64,000 bases of DNA from Puccinia triticina (Eukaryota; Basidiomycota; Pucciniomycetes; Pucciniales; Pucciniaceae): assembly GCF_026914185.1 (NCBI RefSeq), contig NC_070567.1, positions 4,552,001 to 4,616,000 of the forward strand, read 5' to 3'. The notes below the pieces were generated by a model, which saw nothing but the letters and a program-made list of their open reading frames with translations, did no database searches and had not been told where the DNA came from. The translations under genes were made by a program, and so were the position numbers. Shown piece by piece: positions 21,302 through 32,223 of this stretch (positions are counted from its first letter, which is position 1; each line of letters begins with the position of its first letter).

Positions 21302-24300
21302 TCACTCTACTACTACTATCTCTTTGAACTTTCTCTTCTTCTTTGACAAGTTGGCATTCTTGATCCCTTCATTCCACCAATTGAGAACCCCAGGTGGTAT
21401 TTTCCCATTCTTGGAATAAAACGCAACCGTCATTCCTCTGCTCACCAATACTCCACTAAGTCGGTGCCTCTTTGCGGTGACATAGCATTGACCAAAACTA
21501 AACGCTCGCTCCACGTCAACCGATGTAGCTAAGTGAAACAGAAGTTCAAGTCGGAGTGAGTCAAAATAAAAAAAAATGGATGTAGAAAGAAAAAAAAAAA
21601 AACGGACAGACCTGGACAGCTTAATATATCAAGAGCCATATTCAAAAGCCCCCCAAAGTTGCTGCCCCTTGCCTTCTGTTTGAGCCACCACTCAACAGCG
21701 TTGACTGGGTTTAATTGATCTAAGATTATGTCCCCTGCAAGCCAATTATTGATGGGGTCAGATGGTGAATTAATTGCGCGCGCGGCCAATGCAGCCCCAA
21801 GTTGAGATATGAAACCGTTTTGGGGCTGGAAAGCAAGTCAGTCCCACCCATTTAGCTTGCAAGCAAGTCTAATTTTTGCTTACTGGGGCTATAGTAACCG
21901 CCGGGCTTGCATATACTTCTTCTTGAGGTTTATACTTGCTAACCCACAACTCTCGAGTGAGCCTGATCGCCTCGTCAATCCATTCTTGGCTCCAGCCAGC
22001 GACTTTAAAGTATTGATCTTTGAACAAGGGATGCAGGACTGAGGACACCAACAATATTATGAGTTTGAGCGTCAATCAAAAGAGAAAGCTGAGGGTTTGA
22101 TTGGACTTACTCATTGCTATTTGGTACAGAGGCGAGCAGTCAGTTAAGGTGTAGTACTTGTTCGTAAGCTTCACACCAGCCCGGCAAGTGTTCCTCAAAG
22201 CAGGGGTGAACTTCTTCTGCAATATGATAGTTGAAAGATGTTCAGTAATCTGGTCAATAAACACTACCACATGGGATAACCGTGCCAAGCCGCCAGTTGA
22301 TAATTGAAGAGTTATATCAAAAAACAGCTGTAATACAGCCACCAGATCGTTGGCCAACTTGATATCAGTGTTGCTGATTTGGGACGCCCAAGCAATACCG
22401 TACTTTTTATCACGCTGCCATTCATAACTGGATAGAGAGAATTCAGAAAATCTATGACATGATGATGGATATGAACTTGACTTACATTGTAGCATGACAC
22501 CTAACAATCCCTTTGAGTTCCACCTTGCAGCTACATCTCGTTTGATATTGTGTGGTTTTTTACAGTTTTTCTCCTCGCACATTTCGATGAATAAGGATTT
22601 CGAGTTTGGTGATTTATTAAGCTTTTGGGTAGAGATGGCCCCGACGAACCCGTCGCGGGTACCTGCTATCCGCTGGCGGGTACCCGCCCATGGTTGGCGG
22701 GTACCCGCCAGCGTGTGCGTGTTCGGGTGCGGATGCTGGATTTCTGAGAGAAATCGAGCGGGTACCCGGGTATTCTAGCGGGTACCCGCTCTTGTTTGGG
22801 CAGGTGGCGGCTGCCACGACGACCGGAAGGACTGGGGAAGCCTTCCTTCCGGTCGAAGAGGTTCTGTAACCCCTTTGACCGGAAGGATTCCTTCCGGTCG
22901 AGTTGGTTTTGTAACCTCTTCAACTGGAAGGAAGGCCTTCCAGTTGAAGAGGTTATAAAACCTCTTTGACTGGAAAGGCCTTCCGGTTGAAGAGGTTACA
23001 AAACCACTTGGACCGGAAGGATTCCTTCCAGCCAAAGAGGTTAAACCTCTTCGACTGGAAGGAATCCTTCCGGTCAAAGGGGTTACAGAACCTCTTCGAC
23101 TGGAAGGCCTTTCCAGTCAAAGAGGTTTTTTAACCTCTTTGAAGGCCCTGCAGTTGAAGAGGTTACAAAACCTCTTCGAGCGGAAGGATTCCTTCCGATC
23201 GATTTTGAGGGGCAGGTACCCGCCGGTACCCGCTCTGACTGCCCCAGGCGGTGCGGGTGTCAAACTTTTGGCAAAAAAGCGTGCGGGTACCCGCATCCGA
23301 ACAGGTACCCGGGTTCACAGGGGCCATCTCTACTTTTGGGCAATTGATTGGAACTGGATTTAGCAAGATGATTAGTGCAAATCTATCATGGGAGTGGCAG
23401 AATCCATAGCTGACCTTGGCCAGAGTTTGCTGGCATGTTTTTGAGGTGTATCGATTGTCTTTGTCTTCATCGCTTACATCATCTATGTTGTCAAGATCCA
23501 ACTCATCCTCGTCCGTGACATTGGCCACATCGGCAAAAATATTGGTTGAGTTCTCTTCTGCATCTCCTGAGTCAGATAAATCCTTGCTTCTGCGGTAACT
23601 GGAGGAGAGGTATAAATTTAGCCAAAGAATGCAGAAGAAAAAGAGATAAGCTTACAGTGCAATCTGCTTTCCAGCATCTTCTTCCCCGTCATCCGTCTTG
23701 CTGTCGGACATATCTTGAAATTTGTCACCCAGGTTTTTCATCCCAAATTTGCTGCTTCTCTTGGGTCCAAACGGTCTTAGTATTGCTTTGGCAATCAGAT
23801 TCAGTACATGTGCAAAGCAGCGAATCCATTGGGCCTCTCCTTTGAAATTTGGCCACTTCAGCTTCTTTAACTCATTGATCATGACCATATTGTTTGATGC
23901 GTTATTGAAAACTATACCACATATCTGGACAATATATACTCATCAGCTTAGATTGATTGATTAATAAATGTACAGTAGCAAAAATGGAAACTTACCTTGT
24001 TTTCAATCTCAAACTTTTCAACAATCAATTGGACTGCTTCCGCCAAGTACTCGCCTGTGTGGCTCTGGGATAACTTGACAAAGTCAAGAGGCATTGCTTC
24101 AAAGTGGGGCTTACCGTCATCCCCATTGCAAAGCCGGTATATTAATACTCCAAGAATATCAAATCCGTTTGGAGATTGCCAAGCGTCAACACCGAGATAC
24201 ATTGCTCCAGTATGACTCTGAATATCAATCATATTCAAAGAGGTTAGCTGAAAAGAATCCAGACGCAATAAAAGGAAGAAGTAATGACTAACCTTCAGAT

Positions 24301-25144
24301 CGGATTGCAAGTTTTCTTGAACGGCGGTGTATAGTTGATGAATTGACTTTGAAAGCAATTGACGGGGAGGTAAGTTCTTGACAACCGTTGGGTGCAAGAG
24401 ACTCTTCAAGCTCGGGTCTTCAAATACGGAAAAAGGTCATGCCAACTCGGCACACCAAATCACACACATTTGTGTGACCTATTGAGGGGGGGCAAACAGT
24501 TATATATCATCTTGAGAGGGGGGGAAATCATTAAAACAGCTTACCTCACGCGGGATGATATCGCCAGTTCCCGTGATACCAAATGATGCAAGACTGCGGC
24601 TGCCATCAGCCTGGGTCTGTTGCTTCAAGCAGACCGCTGCATGTTTTAGGAGGTTGCTACAAGACGAGTCGGTCGTGGGTTGATTGATTTTGGTTCCACA
24701 CCTGTGATGATGAACCCTTGTGAGCTAATAAGTAGATCCAAGCTTTCTGAATAGGAAAATAATCACATCTTACATGGATACGCAATCATTCGGCGACCAT
24801 GCTTATCAAGCTGTTGGGATAAATGCGGAACATGGTAAGATGCGTAACTGGAAGTATTTGCGGTCTTGGCGATTTTTTGGGCTCGGGCTGTCATGTTTGC
24901 AAGGTCAGCGGAGTGGAATAAGGCAGAAGAAAAAAAGAGGTGAGGGCTTACTAAGTTCTTCTTGATCAGTCAGTGACCTTGAAACTTGGCTTCCACCTTC
25001 TTCCTCATTGACGGAATCCGGTGGGACTTGAAACTGCTCTTGATCTTTTGCTTCAACCTGTTTTGGATCATTTGGAGTGGGGGAAGGGTCAGAACTGGGG
25101 AGAGGGGAGGTATTTTGGGCCTTCTTGGGTGGACGGCGAGGCAT
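21302..25144 (-). pseudogene. hAT-3 transposase, many exons, broken by a MITE
   Basis: From the ATG at 25144: a Pro/Gln-rich leader (MPRRPPKKAQN), zinc-finger exons with KCGTKINQ and SNLLKHAAVC, a core exon with LGVDAWQSPNGFDILGV (first catalytic Asp), NNASNNMV and WIRCFAHVLNLIAKAIL, an acidic exon (EDELDLDNIDDVSDEDKD), HNIKRDVAARWNSKG, and finally ATSVDVERAFSFGQ plus KRHRLS, the C-terminal dimerisation motif. I count at least eight introns. The MITE at 22630-23332 sits inside a coding exon, just upstream of the KLNKSPNSK segment, so a normal product cannot be made. hAT-1 in this window has no introns and hAT-2 has few, so this is a distinct subfamily. Confidence 0.85.
22630..23332. mobile_element. 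hAT MITE, 703 bp
   Basis: A perfect 8-bp duplication, cttttggg, at 22622-22629 and 23333-23340. The ends are TAGAGATGGCCCC and its near complement. Gggtaccc-rich arms flank an interior of diverged palindromic units around ctggaaggaatccttccggt. It has no transposase. A degraded copy starts near 26576 (tagagatggctccagc). Confidence 0.93.
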
Positions 25145-25460
25145 CAAGGGCGGTTGGATGTGGGTGAATCTGGATATCCAGGTGTTGGATGTTGTGGAGG
25201 ATATGTCTTTGCCCGACCTCCGTGACAATCCCCCTGCCCCCCAGCGGAGGGGGAGGGGGTTCCACAGCGGGTACCCGTGGCAAACCTGGGTACTGGCAAA
25301 AAAACACAAGGAAAACAGGCACCCGGACCCGTACTTGGCACCCGCAGAGGCGGTACCCGCCACCCCGATGAGTACCCGCCCGCGGGTGCTAGGTACCCGC
25401 CGCGGGTACCAATATTGAATCTCTATTTCACTGATTAGATTGGTGCCAAACGGGGCCTTA

Positions 25461-26800
25461 ACCATTTATTACATAAAATGTGGCAGCCAGAAGGGGCCTG
25501 AGAGTTTTCTTTCCACATTTTTTGCATATGTGCTTTTGGCATTGCAACAGGCACAGCACACCACACCGGTCATTGAGAAGAAACAAATCTCTTGACAACT
25601 GGTTGGTGCCGTTCATCAAGATGATTCATCCCTCTCAATGATGGGTACAGACCGGGCATTGAGAGGAGTCAATCCCCTTGATGACTGGTGTGAGTACCCT
25701 ATAACCCTTTTGATGATGGGACAGAATGGTGTGGTGATTTACATGGGTGGGCGTGGTAGAATGTCCACTCGGCACGGAAAGTGGTGCGCGGATGGAATGC
25801 ATGGATTGGGAGGACGCGGATTGCAAACCATGGAATTTGGATCAGAGATTCAAACCAGAGCGGATAGGCAGTGGACTGTGGTGGACCAAACTTGTGGACT
25901 GATAGCAGTGGCGCGCCAGAACAGCCAAAGCGGGTGGAGCTGGGGTGGAGGTGTCGGTGAGAGACTGACTGGCGGTGGCTAGACAGAGGATGTGGGAGGT
26001 CAAGTGTTGGAGAGGAGGGGAGCCTGGGACAATGACATGCGTGAAAACGGACTAGTGCGGGAAAGTGTTGGATCTGTGGAATTGGGTGGGAACAGAGATG
26101 CGTGTGGAGGGAAGGAAGGGGGGAGGTTCACGGTTTCTCTTATCTTTTGCTTTTCTATCATCTTACTTACTACTCATCATTGTACTTATAACTTGCGGAT
26201 GTACTAGATTATCAGAAGAGTTTTACGTGGACTTTTGCTTACGGGATTGTTATTGCAGACTTGTGCTTGCAAAGTGCGGAGCTTTGCCACTTGAGGATTA
26301 TTACGCCATAGATCAGGCTCAATGCAGAGCACTGAAGGCTAGCCAAAAGTAGCAGTGCAGAGCCAAGACATTGATAACCACTCAGCCCGGACACATATAT
26401 TCTTGAAGAAGGCAGTGAAGGGGTAATTTCTACCCACTAACCAGCTTTTATTCTCACAACAGTCATCAAGAGGGTTGAGTCCTCTCAATGACCAGTCTGA
26501 ACCAGGAATTGAGAGGGATGAATCCTCTTGATCACCAGCCAGCCGCTCATCAAGAGGTTTACTTCCTAATGACTAGAGATGGCTCCAGCAAACCTGTCGC
26601 AGGTACCTGCTATCCGCTGGCGGGCTTTATCCACAATATAGTGGCGGGTGTTGACCATGGGTACCTGGTTTTTTGCCAAATTCCAGCACCCGCGGGCCAA
26701 ATGGGTATCACTTGGCAATCCTTATTATTGAACAAAAATTTCACCCTAAAAAAGTTATGTAACCCAAAAGCTCCAAAACTCAAAAATAAAAAAAGTTCCT
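25461..26800. other. Repeat-derived region, no gene
   Basis: Copies of the ccggtcattgag units lie at both ends, a G-rich non-coding middle at 25740-26200, and a degraded hAT MITE at 26576-26720. Open frames here lack motifs and intron structure. Confidence 0.5.
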
Positions 26801-27527
26801 TTATGTTATGGGGCTGTTGATTTTTACAATTTCCTTTTTACAATGTGTGTACATTGTAAAACCATGAAATTGTAAAATTGCATACCAGCCAAAAATAAAT
26901 TAAATTTGCAATTTAACCCTGGAAATCAGGGGCCTCAAAAAAACCCCTTGCAAAAATGGAATTGCAAAATAGGCCACAGAGGTATTTATTGTACACAATT
27001 ACAAATTAATTCTTACCACCACTGGCCATTGTAAAAATGGCTATGGTAAAAGTACATATCCAAGCCCCAAAAAATCAAATTGCAGCTTCTTTTTTGCAAT
27101 TTGAATAAAATTGCAAAAGAGGTATTGTAAAAGTACACATTCCACCTATTATATGTAAAATTGCAATGCCTTGAAAAAAAGGCCCCAAAGGCCTGAAAAA
27201 AAACAAGGCAACACATGATACATTAAGAGGTCAAAATCAGGGAAGGAGAGAGGAGAGAAAATAAGCCAAGAGGGAGGGGAATGGGGAACCACAAGCAGAT
27301 AAGATCAAGGACAGGGGAAGGGGGGAACAGCAAAGAGATCATGAAACTTGACGTGAAGATCTGCGCGTCGGTACCTTTGACTTGACAGCGCTGATTTTTT
27401 CCCTGGCGGCAGCTGCCCTTCAAGCAGCCATGGCCTTCTGAGTGCCCGCGGCCTTCTGAGCAGCAACCACTTCGTCTGAGGGAGCGGAGTTCTGGCTTGG
27501 GGTGTCTTTGTGAGATGTGGCCGCAGG

Positions 27528-28604
27528 TCAATCGCTTGAACTCGAGGCCAGGTTTCCAAGGTCAATGAGGAGGGACTTCCTTGGATTCCCTGGGTTCTGG
27601 GCTTGAAACTTCACATTCTTGGCGGTGAAGTGAGCTTTCCAGTTGGCCGCCAAGCGGGCCGCAATGCGCTCCCAGTCCGCACCGCTCAACGGGGCCGGCT
27701 GAAATTTGCTGTTGGATATGATTGGCTTCCAAGGGCGACCACGTTTTTTGGCAGGCTTCTTGGGGGCCAACTCTGAAGAGGGGACATTGGGACCCAAGGC
27801 CAATGGAGCAGATGCTGCGGCAGGGTCCGGTAGCGAGTCTTGCGGAAGCGGAGGTGGCAACACTGTGGTGGAAGAGGAGGGGTGAGGGGCTCTTGAAGGC
27901 TGGCTCCGTCTGGTAGGGGCCTTGGAGGTAGCTCTTGCTGCTGGAGTCGGCTCAGGAGGGGGAGTCGGAATATATCGATTTGGTTGACTGTTGTTCAATT
28001 GGAGTCGTATCTTGATTGGTTCGGTGACAGGTTGGCTTGGTTGAGGTGACAAAACCGCTTGGAAGTCTGAATGCAATGACTCCTTGCTGGTAGATTCCTC
28101 ATCTTCGCCACTGTGGTCTGAGAGATCTTTGCTCCAGTCTACAGAGCACGAAGGTGACAATATATTGTCACCAATGAACTTGGTAGACTTCCTTCTACTT
28201 ATCACGGGCTTAGGCACAGGGTTGGCGAATGGAGCCGGTCCCGCAATGTCGTCACCCGTCATGTCGCCGTTGTAACTGATATTCAAGAAACGTTGCAAGT
28301 ACTCAAAGGGGAACCCCAATGAGATTTTTGGGTTGATACGCCGGATCCTCTCATTGCTTTCTTTTACAAAGGTGGCCTCGTCGTCGGTCCATTGTTGAGA
28401 GTAGATTAGCCAGCTTGTGTTTGGATGTGCGCCACTGATACTTCCAGGCACCGGGTCGACCATCTGAGCATAGCCGGTGTTTTCTTGATTGTTGTGCAGC
28501 CAAACACCAGTGACGCCTTGAATATGCCGCAATACCTTGCCCCAGTAGTGATGGGCACCCCAGTATCCACGCGAGATTAAAGTGTATTCCCCCCCGGATA
28601 CCGT
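27528..28604 (-). pseudogene. C-terminal part of the MULE transposase-USP gene
   Basis: This part continues the frame that breaks at 37202 on the other side of the Gypsy insertion. It opens with the second half of a ubiquitin-specific-protease-like fold: SRGYWGAHHYWGKV supplies the catalytic His, GVWLHNN the Asn/Asp position, and SWLIYSQQW the final strand. After it come an acidic and Pro/Ser-rich disordered region and a KKRGRPWK motif that resembles an AT hook, fitting a DNA-bound protein. The frame is open to the stop at 27528. On its own it has no start and is not expected to be made. Confidence 0.75.
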
Positions 28605-29399
28605 TGTGGTGGCCAAAATGGTAGTCGGCTTCAGTTTCAATCTTCAAGATCAGCCCTCAAGAAAACCACCCTCAAGATCAAGATTCAAGGCTCAAGATTC
28701 AAATCTCAATATCACCTTCCCAAGTCCTCTCAGCTTCCCTTTTTTCCCCTCTTCCTATTTCTCACTTTCCTCTCTGTCTCCTCTTCTCTTTTTCTTGGTC
28801 CTAACACAGAACTACCTGTGGATTTATTCCTAGTTGTTTGTCTTTTCTGGTTTTGTTTCTTCCTTGTCTTCCTCAGCCATGTCCATTTCCATTCTTCCTG
28901 GTTCCTTTCTCATCTTCTTAATTTGTGGTCCTCATTGGTTTCATGTTTTCAGCTCTTGGTTTTATTTCTCTTCCTTTTTCTTCTTTGTGTTGTCTTTTTT
29001 CTTTTCTATCTCTCTGTTGTCTGTGGTGTGTGCGCGCGCATGGCGCGCAAGGAGATGATGACATGTCTGTGACAGGCCTCCAGGAATCCAAGTTCCTGGC
29101 GAACTTGGAGGATGGGAGGCCATAGCATTCTGTTCTGATCCAAGGCGGAGGCTATCAGCAATTGATTCTTTTCAATCCGATACTTCCCGATTCTGCGCAC
29201 AAGCGCCCGATCCCTTTTCCCAAGACATTCCAACAAAACCGCCGGCGAAGATCAACTCTCCGCCGTACCTCAAAAACCACTTCCCAGCTATCACTTCGAT
29301 TCTTTCGACTCTCTTTTCCGGACCACTCGAGAGGGCAGCCTCTTAGGCATCTTTTCCCCTCCCAGCGCTGCCGCCGGCCTAGCACCGGATGGAGCTCCA
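28605..29399 (+). repeat. 5' LTR
   Basis: 795 bp with a pyrimidine-rich first half (candidate promoter region) and a GC-rich 3' half. It ends 4 bases before the primer-binding site. It lacks the 16-bp duplication of caagcctcaagatcct seen in the 3' LTR near 36473-36495. Confidence 0.95.
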
Positions 29400-29403
29400 T
29401 ATT

Positions 29404-29461
29404 TGGTCCCCCGAGCCGGGATCGAACCAGCGACCTCAAGATTTACAGTCTCGCACTGTGG
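29404..29461 (+). promoter_or_regulatory. Extended primer-binding site, complementary to the 3' half of tRNA-Tyr(GUA)
   Basis: Just after the 5' LTR, the sequence starts TGGTCCCCCGAGCCGG. On the other strand it reads as the 3' half of a tRNA: CCA end, 7-nt acceptor strand, a T arm (GCTGG, loop TTCGATC, CCGGC), a short variable loop, and a full anticodon arm (CGAGA, loop CTGTAAA, TCTTG) with anticodon GTA. A normal primer site covers 8-18 bases of the tRNA 3' end; here complementarity appears to run about 55 bases. No 5' half of a tRNA follows, so it is not a tRNA gene. Confidence 0.8.
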
Positions 29462-29612
29462 TTTTGAGGCGTTTGGCGGTTATAAATTTCCTTTTTTTTC
29501 CTTCTCCTTTTTGATTCCCATCCGTTCGAATCACAGAATCTTAGCTGAACCAGCTTGGATTCTTTTCCAAATCACTTCTCGAGGATTCGCGACACGAGGC
29601 ACGGATTCCTTT

Positions 29613-29723
29613 GAGGCACTGACAGTGCCTCAGAGCCATCCCATCAATCCTCAGCAAACGATCTCGACCAATCGGCCTCCCCCCTTTTTTGAGTGGATTC
29701 CTTTGAGGCGCCGACAGTGCCTC
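29613..29723 (+). promoter_or_regulatory. Two copies of a leader hairpin
   Basis: The sequences gaggcactgacagtgcctc (29613-29631) and gaggcgccgacagtgcctc (29705-29723) each form a 7-bp stem with a 5-base loop; the second has one mismatch. They sit in a direct repeat of about 40 bases (ggattcctttgaggc...cagagccatc). Position in the untranslated leader upstream of gag is where packaging or dimerisation signals of retroelements lie; that role is inference. Confidence 0.6.
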
Positions 29724-29875
29724 AGAGCCATCTCTCATTCCTCGCCGCCCCACTTCGTCGCAGGAGCCGCTCTAGTCCTCGTTTTAAAGGATCAAGACGT
29801 TTCAGGCTCCCATTTCTTTATTTCTTTCTTTTTTTTTCTTTAGGTGTTCAGTCGCGTGGCACAGGAGTAGCAGAA

Positions 29876-29983
29876 GTAAGTCCCCTCTAATTAGTAGCAC
29901 CTCCGAAGCACTACTTTTTTTGTCAAAGCATTATTGCCACCGCTGTGAGCCGCCCCTCGATTTCTGCTTGTTTCTCTCATCAG
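29876..29983 (+). other. Intron-like module 1 (leader)
   Basis: It begins GTAAGTCCCCTC and ends in a pyrimidine tract plus CAG, 13 bases before the gag ATG. It shares gcacctccg and gccaccgctgtgagccg with the three modules downstream. If spliced it would be a 108-base 5' UTR intron. Confidence 0.6.
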
Positions 29984-29996
29984 ATTCACTCTCAAG

Positions 29997-32159
29997 ATGG
30001 ACGGCGTCACTGGGAATCCTCCTCGCGTGAGGATGGTCGAAATCAAACCTCAAAACAAGGCATTGAAGTTTTCGGGTTCGGAAGTCGAGCTGTTTCTTGA
30101 TGACTACGAGCTAGCTGCAGAATTGGACGGCGCGTCTGATTTCGACAAGGCTCGTCAGATCGGCTCGTTTGTTGAGGATGGGGAAACTCGGACTATCCTG
30201 GCGACGCTCAATGGCTATAAGCCGCCCGATTGGTCGAAGCTCAAAGCCGCTATGCTGAGCTACTGGGTTGACGTCGACAAGGCTCTGTTCACCGAGAGAG
30301 ACATCACCAGCCTGGTCGATACGTGGGCGAAGAAAGGAGGTGTTTCGTCGGTATCGGACTATCACTCGTTCCGCAAGGCTTGGGACCCAATTCAAGCCTA
30401 CCTGGTCTCGAAGAGTCATGTCGAATCGGCCGAAGAGCTTAAGAAGCCTTTTTATCAGGCGTTTTCGGAGGGTTTCCAGGGCCGTATTCGGGATCAGCTC
30501 ATAAAAGAAAATACTCTGATTGTGACACCCGATAATCGGGCTCGGTTGCCTTCTTTTAAGATTTTGCGAAGCGCTGTCGACACTGTCATGAAAGGACAGA
30601 TATCTCTCACTTTCGAGGACACAAGAACGTCAGCCCCGGTGGCTTCTCCTTTCCAAGCCGCGAACGATGTGATGAAGAAGATGGGCGAGGATCAGCGCCC
30701 GAAGACAACTGATTCCGCGCCTAAACCCGAGCCGTCTATGGAGGAACTCGCCAAGCTTTTCAAAGCCTTCGAGCAGTACATGAAAGGAGAAGGCGGCAAG
30801 GTCTCGACGTCGACGGAGCGCCCACCGCTAGTGTGTTATTATTGACATCGGGAGCGCCACGGAACGGCTCGATGCCCGGAGCTCCAAAAGGACAAGGAGG
30901 CGGGTCTCGTCGAGCAACGAGGTACAAATTTCTTCCTTCCAAATGGGGCCCTGATTCCCTTCGACCGCAGTCGCCCGATTCGGCATGTAGTTGCTTCTTA
31001 TCAGCCCTCCTCCTCTTCTGGGCCACCCAGGCCATCGACACCTACTCGCCAATCATCTGCTGCCGCTACGACCGAGTACAAGGCAAGCTGTGGGTCGTTG
31101 CAGCCGTGGTACCCCCCAGCGGTATCGTCCCAGTCATTCGCAGGGGTTTATGAGTCCGATCCGGCCGGAAGGAAGCGCCACGAGGACGCTCGACCATACA
31201 AGGCTCCTTTGGTACCAGCTAGTCAGTCGAAGCGCCCCCTTCGGAAGGTTCCGAGCGGAGTTGCCGATCCGCCGAGGGTCGAAGTAGAGGACGAACCTGA
31301 GCTGTTTGATCGCATCATGAACGATTCTAATCCCGAACCCCCTCTCCCCAAGGAGGGGCCTGCAAGACCGGTCACTCCTCCTAAGAACGCTGGCTCACAG
31401 CCTAAGGTGAGGTTTGAGCGCGACGTTAGCCGAGATCACCCAGACGCAGTGGATGGATTCATCAAGAAGATATTCGACCTGCCGGTTTCGACAACAGTGG
31501 CCGAGATTTGTTCTATTTCGCCGGCGGTCTCTGATGGAGTCAAGAAATGGGTTTCCCGGCGTCGCGTGGAGGTTGGCTCTGAAGATTTGAAGGTTAACTC
31601 CGGAACGCTGGCGGAAGGGATTGACCCTGAGGGCGCTTTCGATCCCAATCTCTACTCGTGTCCTCTTGGATATCTAAGCTGTAGCGTGGGCGATGGCGAA
31701 GCAATATCATCGCCCCTAGTGGACTCGGGGTCTCAACTCAATTTGATCTCCGACGCCTTAGCGGTTAAGTTGAATCTTACACCTCGGGTTAATTTCAGTT
31801 CGGCGGTCTACGGAATCAATAACCAGGCATGCGAATTGATTGGGATAGCGGAAGACGTTCCCATCCGAGTGGGACGCTCCATAGTGGGTTCCTGCCATTT
31901 TTGGATTACTCGGGCAAATGGGCCTTTCATCTTGGGCCGGCCCTTCCTGATGGATTTCAAAGCCACGCTGATGTTCTCCCCGACCGCTGGGGAGCGGATC
32001 ATCCTCCCGGATTCTAGTGGACGAAACATCGAGGTAACACTCTGTCCGGTCGATAAAGGAAGGTGGGAGCGCGAGTTTCCCTCCCACGGTCGCAAAGGAG
32101 TGCTGGTCCATTGTGGCCGCCTCTGCGAGGACTCCGAGGAGGCCCCGCATTTTTTATGA
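29997..32159 (+). CDS. Gag-protease polyprotein with an in-frame TGA
   Basis: The ATG at 29997 opens a Gag frame (282 codons) with a capsid-like helical region and ends in TGA at 30843-30845. The same frame then stays open to 32159. The TGA stands exactly where the second Cys of a CCHC zinc knuckle belongs: Cys-x2-(TGA)-x4-His-x4-Cys, with the first Cys at 30834-30836. The downstream part carries a retropepsin-type aspartic protease (DSGSQLNLIS near 31721, FILGRPFL near 31926). Protease and pol are therefore made only if the TGA is read through, edited, or is a private mutation of this copy. Gag packages the element RNA and the protease matures the particle. Confidence 0.8.
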
Positions 32160-32223
32160 GGGGCGTCGATCCACTCGCCGGCGGTCTTAATGTGGGGCCT
32201 CGACGTCCGACCGGCGGATCGAC
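32150..32223 (+). promoter_or_regulatory. Putative -1 frameshift signal between protease and pol
   Basis: In the protease frame the last codons read T TTT TTA TGA (32150-32159), a UUUUUUA slippery heptamer directly before the stop; slipping back one base enters the pol frame. After 8 spacer bases, 32165-32171 and 32176-32181 can pair with 32211-32223 (GTCGATC with GATCGAC, CGCCGG with CCGGCG) to form a 13-bp GC-rich stem with a 4-base bulge. The stop also overlaps an in-frame pol ATG as ATGA (32156-32159), so stop-start re-initiation is an alternative. Confidence 0.7.

Larger units (their letters stand above)
21109..25425 (-). mobile_element. hAT transposon (hAT-3), intron-rich subfamily
   Basis: A perfect 8-bp duplication, tttcactg, at 21101-21108 and 25426-25433 flanks ends that both begin TAGAGATnCAA, followed by ACCCG-rich sub-terminal DNA. 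It lies a few bases inside the right TIR of the PIF-like element. It contains a multi-exon transposase on the minus strand and is itself hit by a 703-bp MITE at 22630-23332. Confidence 0.92.
20319..25457. mobile_element. PIF/Harbinger-like element with nested hAT
   Basis: The ends match at 22 of 25 positions (GGCCCTGTTTGGCACC... at 20319 and the complement of GGCCCCGTTTGGCACC... ending at 25457). They are flanked by TTA on both sides (20316-20318 and 25458-25460). A TTA target and a GGCC(C/T)nGTTTGG end suit the PIF/Harbinger group, but no transposase of that type is present, so the class is inference. Without the hAT insertion at 21109-25425 only about 0.8 kb remains, a large MITE. Confidence 0.75.

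Noticed and set aside
29404..29461. tRNA-Tyr gene on the minus strand
   Set aside because: Only the 3' half is present, with a CCA that nuclear tRNA genes do not encode, directly after an LTR. It is better explained as an extended primer-binding site.
30843..30845. Selenocysteine codon
   Set aside because: Fungi of this group are not known to use selenocysteine, and I see no SECIS-like element. Mutation or read-through is more likely.
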